In this document: positions 58,809-64,000 of the stretch, in pieces
How positions within the stretch are numbered: the first letter of the stretch is position 1
Layout of the letters: every line of letters begins with the position of its first letter
Program-made: the position numbers and the translations under genes
Notes under the pieces: model-generated
Databases searched by the model: none
Told to the model about the DNA's origin: nothing
Seen by the model: the letters and a program-made list of their open reading frames with translations, nothing else
NCBI RefSeq assembly: GCF_016907655.1
Contig: NZ_JAFBCL010000001.1
Span: forward strand, 2,700,001-2,764,000
Reading direction: 5' to 3'
DNA from: Saccharothrix algeriensis
GTDB taxonomy: Bacteria > Actinomycetota > Actinomycetes > Mycobacteriales > Pseudonocardiaceae
Length of the DNA stretch: 64,000 nt

Positions 58809-59747
58809 ATGGTGGGTGAAGAGCTGGAGCTGCTGATCACCGTGGTGGTCGGGGCGCAGGACGAGCGGCAGGCCCGCACGGCCTGCGCCGGGTTGCTGCG
58901 CCGCGTCGGCGGGCGGGTCGTGCAGGCCGACGACTGCTCCGACGAGGAACCGGGCTGCTGGTCGGTCACCGTCAGCCTGGTCAGCGGCGAGCGCGCGACG
59001 CAGAACGTCGCCGGCGCGCTGGCTCGCGCCGTCCGGGCGTTCGTCCGGTCGCTGGGCGACGAGTTCCCGATGCCGCGCGTGTCCTGCGAGCCGCCGACGG
59101 CCTGGACGGTGCTGGAGGACCCGCCCCGGCTGGACGGGCTCGTGCCGGGCGCCGAACGGCTGCTGGTGGAGGCGTGGGCGGGCGGCGACCCGCAACGCCG
59201 GCCGGCCCGCCCGGAGCCCGCCGCGCAGGAGCGCCCCGAACCCGCGGCGCGGACCCACCCCGAACCCGCGACGCGAACCCACCCGGAAGGCGCGGCGCAG
59301 GCCCGCCCGGGGGCCGCGGCGCGGGTCGACGCGGAGCCCCCACCCGACACCCGTCCGGCGCCCTCGCCCGGGGCCGGCGCGGAGCCGGCCCCGGACACCC
59401 GGCTGCTGCTGCGGGTCGACGTGGCGGCCGACCGGTCGGCCGGGGCCGAGTGGCAGGCGCGGGCGGTGGCCAGTCGGGTCGCGCGCGATGGCAAGATCAC
59501 CCGAGTGGCTCCGCAGGGGGATCTACTGAGCGTGCACGTCGACCTCGGTTCGAGCGCCGAACCGCCCGAGGCCGCGCTGCGCGGCGCCGTCTCGTCGTTG
59601 GGCCGTTCGGGGTGGACCCCCGTGCGGTGGGCCGGCCCGTCGGCGGTGATCCGCTGGTCAGCGGCCCCCGTCCCGCCCAGTGGGATCGCCGCCCTGGAAC
59701 TCACCGCGACGCCGGCCTCGGCATTCGTGTGGACGGTGCCCGACTGA
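58809..59747 (+). CDS. Hypothetical protein with duplicated ferredoxin-like domain
   Basis: 312 aa. Two halves share the same strand-helix-strand layout. The first is LITVVVGAQDERQARTACAG, then a helix and WSVTVSLVSGERATQNVAGA. The second is LLLRVDVAADRSAGAEWQAR, then a helix and DLLSVHVDLGSSAEPPEAAL. A linker with repeated EPAARTHP-like units (about 136-200) joins them. ACT-like or ferredoxin-like folding is probable. No signal or membrane segment. First gene of the cluster that includes the FtsK-like ATPase, 137 bp before the next gene. Function unknown. Confidence 0.65.
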   Translation: MVGEELELLITVVVGAQDERQARTACAGLLRRVGGRVVQADDCSDEEPGCWSVTVSLVSGERATQNVAGALARAVRAFVRSLGDEFPMPRVSCEPPTAWTVLEDPPRLDGLVPGAERLLVEAWAGGDPQRRPARPEPAAQERPEPAARTHPEPATRTHPEGAAQARPGAAARVDAEPPPDTRPAPSPGAGAEPAPDTRLLLRVDVAADRSAGAEWQARAVASRVARDGKITRVAPQGDLLSVHVDLGSSAEPPEAALRGAVSSLGRSGWTPVRWAGPSAVIRWSAAPVPPSGIAALELTATPASAFVWTVPD

Positions 59748-59883
59748 CCTCGGAAGCGCTCATCCGATCGAGTGGAGTTCCGCTACCACCCGGTCAGCCG
59801 ATCTTGCTTGTGGAACGTCCGATCACGGGTACTACTTTCAACAACAGGAACTTCCAGCGCTGTGGGAGGGGTCGGGGATAGAC

Positions 59884-60144
59884 ATGGCCAGCATCGAAGA
59901 GGTCCGCGCTGCGATCGCCCAGGCCGTCGACAAGGCGGGCCAGAGCGCACAGGCCCTGCAACAGGCCGCCGACCTGGCCGAGGACGCCCAGGCGCTGCTG
60001 AGCACCGCGACCCAGGGCAGCGTCCAGGCCGACGTGGAGCAGGCCAACGCGCAGTTCGCGGAGGTGGTGAGCGGGGTGACCGACCTGCAGAAGTTCCTCG
60101 GCGCGGGCATCTCGCAGGCCGAGAGCATCAACGGCCGGCTGTGA
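59884..60144 (+). CDS. Small helical protein, possibly DUF6244-like
   Basis: 86 aa, almost entirely helical: SIEEVRAAIAQAVDKAGQSA, QALQQAADLAEDAQALLSTA, DVEQANAQFAEVVSGVTDLQ. Size and two-helix pattern are like WXG100 or DUF6244 proteins, but there is no WxG turn. GGGAGGGG lies about 13 nt before ATG. It is followed by another helical protein of similar size and an FtsK-type ATPase. Possible substrate or adaptor of that ATPase (inference). Confidence 0.7.
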   Translation: MASIEEVRAAIAQAVDKAGQSAQALQQAADLAEDAQALLSTATQGSVQADVEQANAQFAEVVSGVTDLQKFLGAGISQAESINGRL

Positions 60145-60160
60145 GCGCGAAGGCTGCGAC

Positions 60161-60412
60161 GTGACGTCGGTCGGGGAGGTCAGGCTCGCGCTCGAGCAGA
60201 GCTGCGAGCTGCTCCGCGACGCCTACCGCAGCGTCCGCGAGGCGCAGGCCGCGCTGGACGAGGCGGTGGACGTCCTGGTCGACGCGAGCGCGAACCACCA
60301 CGAGTCCCTGGTCCCCGCCGGGTTCCTCAAGGCCAGGGAGCGGTTCGCCGACGAGCTGGAGCTGATCGTCGGCAGCCTGGACCTGGTCCAGCGGCTGGCC
60401 GTGGAGCTGTGA
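60161..60412 (+). CDS. Second small helical protein before the FtsK-like gene
   Basis: 83 aa starting at a GTG: EVRLALEQSCELLRDAYRSV, REAQAALDEAVDVLVDASAN, a central HHESLVPAGF turn, then a helix RERFADELELIVGSLDLVQR. It has the helix-turn-helix hairpin layout of WXG100-type proteins without the WxG motif. It ends 1 bp before the FtsK-like GTG, so the two genes are tightly coupled. Confidence 0.7.
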   Translation: MTSVGEVRLALEQSCELLRDAYRSVREAQAALDEAVDVLVDASANHHESLVPAGFLKARERFADELELIVGSLDLVQRLAVEL

Positions 60413-60413
60413 C

Positions 60414-63179
60414 GTGAGCAGGCGCGACGAGCGCCGGAGGCGGATCGAGGACTCCTTCGAGGAGTTCCGCCGGGCGGTGGCCGCCACCCTCGGCAACGCC
60501 TCGCGCGAGCTGCGCCGGCTCGCCGACGACCGCGCGCGCGACATGTTCGAGGTGATGGTGCGCGGCCAGGGCGTCGACCGGGCGCTGGCCGACCCGCTGC
60601 TGGCGAGGGCGCTGAAGAAGGAGGAGTTCGAGCAGCGCCTCGCGGCCACGCTGGTCGACCGCGTGGAGGCGTTCCGCGAGTGGTCCGAGCGCGGCCCCGG
60701 CCGGCTGACCGCCCTGGTCGACGCGGTCTCCCCCGGTCCGGCGTCGTGGCCGCCGGAGCGGTGGCTGGGCACGCCCGGCACGGCCGACGGCAGCGAGGGC
60801 GTGCCGGAGCTGTGGCGCATCGGCACGGGCGTGGTGCGCAGCGCGCCGGAGCCGCAGTCGTTCCCGGTGGCCGTGCCGCTGCTGGACCACGCGCACCTGC
60901 ACGTGACCTCCACGCCCGAGAGCAGGCAGACCGCCGACGCGGTGGTGGAGAACCTGCTGCTGCGGCTGGTCAGCTACTTCCAGCCGGGGCTGGTGCACGT
61001 CCACGTGTGGGACGTCGACCAGCTCACCGGCTCGCTGCCCGGCCTGTACCCGCTGACCAGGGCGGGCCTGCTGACCGTGCACGACCCGGCGCGGCTGCAC
61101 GAGCTGCTCGACGAGCTGTCCGACCACATCCGCCGCGTGCACACCGGCGTGCTGGTCGAGGGCCACCAGTCGGTGCGGGCGGTCGGCGGCAGGCGCACCG
61201 AGCCGTGGCGGGTGGCCGTGCTGTTCGGCAACCGCCGGGCGCTGCGGGAGGAGCACCAGCAGCAGCTGCAGCGCGTGGCGCGCAACGGCCTGGCCTGCGG
61301 CGTGCAGCTGATCATCGTGGACATCCCGGTCACCGTGAACTCGCCGATCGAGACCGTGGCGATCGCGGCCGACCGGACGGCGACCACGACCATGACCGGC
61401 AAGCACGTCGCGGTCGCGCTCGACCCGCCGTTCCCGCCGAACCAGGTGCCGCGCGCGTGCGCCGCCATCGCGGACAAGCGCGAGGAGCGCCGCCTGCGGC
61501 TGAGCGCGTTCGCCGACCTGCTGCCCGAGCGCCTGTGGCAGGACAGCTCCGCCGCCGGCGTGGTGGCCCCGGTCGGCTACGACGAGGGCGAGCCGGTGCA
61601 CGTGGCGCTGGGCGACACCTCGCCGCACGCGCTGATCGGCGGGCCGAGCGGGTCGGGCAAGACGAACTTCCTGTACGCGATGCTGGGCAGCCTGGCGGCC
61701 CGCTACCACCCGGACGAGCTGGAGCTGTACCTGCTGGACTTCAAGGAGGGCGTGTCGTTCGCGCAGTTCGCGCCGGGCCGCAAGGACCCGACGTGGCTGC
61801 CGCACGCCCGCCTGGTCGGCGTCAACGTCAACACCGACCGCGAGTTCGGCGTGGCGCTGCTGCGGTTCCTCGCCGACGAGATGCGCCGGCGGGCCGACGC
61901 GGCCAAGCAGCACGAGGTCGTGAAGCTGGAGCAGCTGCGCGAGGAGGACCCGGGGGGCCACTGGCCGCGCATCATCGCGGTGATCGACGAGTTCCAGTAC
62001 CTGTTCGGCGAGCGCGACCAGGTCACCGCGCAGGCCACCGCGCTGCTGGAGGACGTGGCCCGGCGCGGCCGGTCGCAGGGCATCCACCTGGTGCTGTCCA
62101 GCCAGGACGTGTCCGGCATCGAGGGCTTCTGGGGCAAGTCGGCGATCTTCGAGCAGTTCACCCTGCGCATCGCGCTGCCCAAGGCCCGGCGGGTGCTGGC
62201 CGAGCCGCAGAACGACGCCGCCGTGGAGCTGCCGCGCTGGCACGCGGTGGTCAACCACGAGTCGGGCGTGCGGCCGGGCAACGAGATCGCGCGCATCCCG
62301 GACGCGACCGGCCGGGGCACGTTCGACAAGCTCCAGGCCGAGCTGCACGCCCGCCGCCCGCCGGAGCTGGCCGAGCCGATCCTGTTCGACGGCAGCCGGG
62401 TGCCCGACCTCCGGGCGCTGCCGGACTTCCGGTCGCTGGGGCCGGTCGACGGCAGCCCGACCGTGCTGCTGGGCCAGGTCATCGACGTGGCGGGCAGCGC
62501 GGCCAGGGTGCGGTTCGCGCGCACGCCGGGGCGCAACATCGCGGTGCTCGGGTCGCTCGCCGAGGACGCGGCGGCGGTGCTGGGCAGCGCGGCGCTGTCG
62601 CTGGCCCGGCAGCACGAGCCGGCACGGGCGCGGTTCAGCCTGGCCTGTCTGGCCGAGGACGCCTGGCCGCACGCGGAGAAGCTGTGCAAGCGGCTGCAGG
62701 ACGCGGGCCACACCGCCGACCTGCTGCGGCTGGACGGCGTGGCGGGCCTGCTGTCGGAGGTGGCGGGGGAGCTCACCGAGTCCGTCACCGGCGAGCGCGA
62801 GCTGCCGCTGGACCCCCATTACCTGGTGGTGTACGCCGTCGACGCCGCGCACACCCTGCTGGAGCAGCAGAAGGGGCCGGGCCGGGTGTCCGGGCTCGAC
62901 CACCTGCGCACGGTGCTCAAGCACGGCCCGGAGAACCGCACCCACCTGCTCGGCTGGTGGCGCGGCGTGCAGCGGCTGAAGAACAGCCTGCCGCCCGGCG
63001 TGTACGACGACATCGGCGCGTGGCTGGCCTTCGACGTCCAGGGCAAGGAGCTGCTGTCGTTCGGTCCGGAGCAGGTGATGGCGTGGTCGCCCAGGCCGCG
63101 CCGGGCGCTGTTCTTCGACCGGTTCGAGCACTCCCGGCCGCAGGTGGTCATCCCGTTCGACACCGGGGAGGAAACATGA
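60414..63179 (+). CDS. Soluble FtsK/SpoIIIE-type ATPase
   Basis: 921 aa with no membrane helix. After a charged helical N-terminus, a partial first ATPase-like region (FPVAVPLLDHAHLHVTSTPE, HVHVWDVDQLTGSLPGLYPL) leads to the active motor: Walker A HALIGGPSGSGKTNFLYAML (about 404-423) and Walker B IIAVIDEFQYLFGERDQVTA, then GRSQGIHLVLSSQDVSGIEG. A last domain (GRNIAVLGSLAEDAAAVLGS) looks like an ATPase fold that lost its P-loop. Multi-domain organisation resembles EccC, the type VII secretion motor, but without its membrane anchor. GTG start; stop overlaps the next gene (ATGA). Confidence 0.88.
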   Translation: MSRRDERRRRIEDSFEEFRRAVAATLGNASRELRRLADDRARDMFEVMVRGQGVDRALADPLLARALKKEEFEQRLAATLVDRVEAFREWSERGPGRLTALVDAVSPGPASWPPERWLGTPGTADGSEGVPELWRIGTGVVRSAPEPQSFPVAVPLLDHAHLHVTSTPESRQTADAVVENLLLRLVSYFQPGLVHVHVWDVDQLTGSLPGLYPLTRAGLLTVHDPARLHELLDELSDHIRRVHTGVLVEGHQSVRAVGGRRTEPWRVAVLFGNRRALREEHQQQLQRVARNGLACGVQLIIVDIPVTVNSPIETVAIAADRTATTTMTGKHVAVALDPPFPPNQVPRACAAIADKREERRLRLSAFADLLPERLWQDSSAAGVVAPVGYDEGEPVHVALGDTSPHALIGGPSGSGKTNFLYAMLGSLAARYHPDELELYLLDFKEGVSFAQFAPGRKDPTWLPHARLVGVNVNTDREFGVALLRFLADEMRRRADAAKQHEVVKLEQLREEDPGGHWPRIIAVIDEFQYLFGERDQVTAQATALLEDVARRGRSQGIHLVLSSQDVSGIEGFWGKSAIFEQFTLRIALPKARRVLAEPQNDAAVELPRWHAVVNHESGVRPGNEIARIPDATGRGTFDKLQAELHARRPPELAEPILFDGSRVPDLRALPDFRSLGPVDGSPTVLLGQVIDVAGSAARVRFARTPGRNIAVLGSLAEDAAAVLGSAALSLARQHEPARARFSLACLAEDAWPHAEKLCKRLQDAGHTADLLRLDGVAGLLSEVAGELTESVTGERELPLDPHYLVVYAVDAAHTLLEQQKGPGRVSGLDHLRTVLKHGPENRTHLLGWWRGVQRLKNSLPPGVYDDIGAWLAFDVQGKELLSFGPEQVMAWSPRPRRALFFDRFEHSRPQVVIPFDTGEET

Positions 63180-63637
63180 TCGGCAACGCCTCGGTGGTGC
63201 CCGCGCAGCGCGCCGGCGCCGCACCGGAAGCCCCGCCGGCCCAGGGGACCCCGCCGGTTCCGGGGTTCTCGGGGGGCTCGGCGGTCGAGCGGTACAAGGA
63301 GGTCGTCGCGCTGGCCGGGGAGTCGGTGCGGCGGATGCGCGAGCGGGACCGCGAGCGGGTGGCCGAGCTGCTGGCGCGGCTGGCCGCCTCGCAGGACCGG
63401 GTGGCCGACCTCCTGGAGCAGGAGAAGATGGCCCGGGTCGGCGTCCGGCTGCTGTGGGAGGCGGCGGTGGAGGCGCTGTGGGAGGAGCGGTGGATGCGGA
63501 TGAAGCCGGTCCCCGAGCCGGACGAGTCGGTGCCGCCCCGCGACCAGGACGACTACCTCATCGCGATGGACACGGCCTACCAGGCGCTGGAGGACACCCT
63601 CCAGAAGCGCGGCCTGCTGCGCCGCAAGGGCTTCTAG
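63176..63637 (+). CDS. Coiled-coil protein of the FtsK-like cluster
   Basis: 153 aa. A disordered Pro/Ala-rich start of about 35 residues, a charged coiled coil (VERYKEVVALAGESVRRMRE, RDRERVAELLARLAASQDRV, ADLLEQEKMARVGVRLLWEA) and an aromatic, acidic segment (EERWMRMKPVPEPDESVPPR, DQDDYLIAMDTAYQALEDTL). Translationally coupled to the ATPase gene (ATGA), so it is probably a structural or adaptor subunit of the same machine. Not recognised as any named family. Confidence 0.75.
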   Translation: MIGNASVVPAQRAGAAPEAPPAQGTPPVPGFSGGSAVERYKEVVALAGESVRRMRERDRERVAELLARLAASQDRVADLLEQEKMARVGVRLLWEAAVEALWEERWMRMKPVPEPDESVPPRDQDDYLIAMDTAYQALEDTLQKRGLLRRKGF

Positions 63638-63707
63638 CGCCGCACGGGCCCCACGGCCGCGGGACCTCCGCGTCGGGCGGGGCCGGCCCGTCGGCGATGA
63701 TGCGGGT

Positions 63708-64000
63708 ATGCGAGTTCTGCGCACCCCGCACGAGGTGGCGGCGGCGAACCCGGACCCGCTCGTGCGCTGGGCGGCCCAGTGCCTCGCGCCCGGCCGGGGC
63801 GGCGCGGCCTGGGGGCACGGCGGCGCGGTGGGCGTGCTGGCCCCCGCGCTGAACCGGTACGACCGGCTCGTGCTCGCCGGCCCCGCCGAGGACGTCGCCG
63901 CGATCCTGCGCGCCCGGCTGCGCCCCGGCCTGCGACCGCTGGTCCCCGCGGAGGTGGCCGCCGGGCTGCCGGACTTCCCGGCGGCGGCGACGTTCGGGTG
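63708..64000 (+). CDS. Partial gene at right edge, N-terminal part only
   Basis: Open from the ATG at 63708 to the window end: 97 codons starting MRVLRTPHEVAAANPDPLVR, then WAAQCLAPGRGGAAWGHGGA and LVLAGPAEDVAAILRARLRP. The pattern resembles the N-terminal part of GNAT-type acetyltransferases of actinomycetes, but the acetyl-CoA motif would lie beyond the window. A 70-bp gap separates it from the coiled-coil gene. Confidence 0.6.
   Translation, partial: MRVLRTPHEVAAANPDPLVRWAAQCLAPGRGGAAWGHGGAVGVLAPALNRYDRLVLAGPAEDVAAILRARLRPGLRPLVPAEVAAGLPDFPAAATFG

Noticed and set aside
60327..63224. Long minus-strand frame opposite the FtsK-like gene
   Set aside because: Antisense artefact; the plus strand carries Walker A and B motifs and coupled neighbours.
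59884..63637. Canonical type VII secretion system
   Set aside because: No WxG motif, no EccB/EccD/EccE or mycosin genes and no membrane helices in the ATPase.

Overview
The window is high-GC actinobacterial chromosome. DUF397/DUF5753-HTH regulator pairs, an AMED_5909-type small protein, a DUF574-type methyltransferase and an ini (isoniazid-inducible-like) locus together suggest Pseudonocardiales, most likely Actinosynnemataceae (Saccharothrix, Lentzea or Actinosynnema). That placement is inference; no rRNA is present. There is no CRISPR array and no biosynthetic core enzyme.

Layout. 1-4.7 kb: 3' part of a GGDEF protein, a NarL-type response regulator, two decayed genes (an amidase/PGRP and an F5/8 type C protein), an FkbM methyltransferase and an SPFH-like hypothetical. 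4.74-10.43 kb: tRNA-Arg(CCT) carrying an integrated element bounded by a duplicated 3' tRNA segment. The integrase looks broken, three small genes and a DUF5919 relic survive, and the cargo is an AT-richer AIPR-family anti-phage gene. 10.5-16.4 kb: a tightly coupled minus-strand operon SARP regulator -> P-loop protein -> SPFH/coiled-coil protein -> DUF4407 membrane protein. The C-terminus of the first protein and the N-terminus of the second share a short motif. This is my best candidate for an undescribed signalling or conflict system.

16.5-32.4 kb: two DUF397/DUF5753 regulator pairs, a 30-aa membrane peptide, an excalibur protein, a Tat-exported intradiol dioxygenase with a chitin-binding tail and its AraC regulator, a divergent XRE pair, a TPR protein facing a Fic-like gene with altered active-site residues and a 39-aa cationic membrane peptide, a LuxR/LAL regulator and a secreted C39-like protein. 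32.5-37.5 kb: ArsR-SRPBCC-hydrolase operon, DUF2306 protein and an Ogt/Ada-AlkA alkylation-repair pair. 38-42.8 kb: a 1350-aa nSTAND-type NTPase with 14 WD repeats, and a DUF2165 protein. 42.8-50.9 kb: ini locus, with HSP70-like and LuxR regulator genes divergent from iniB-iniA-iniC-like genes (two dynamin-like GTPases).

50.9-58.7 kb: LysR/PhzF, an F420-type nitroreductase, another LysR, a double gamma-glutamylcyclotransferase, a DUF4232 lipoprotein and a monoacylglycerol-lipase-like hydrolase. Then comes a 600-bp non-coding block of two long hairpins in opposite orientation with short tandem repeats, facing an SDR gene. 58.8-64 kb: a co-directional cluster with a duplicated-domain protein, two small helical proteins of about 85 aa, a soluble FtsK/SpoIIIE ATPase, a coiled-coil protein and the start of another gene. 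Its layout resembles a secretion or conflict machine of unknown function.
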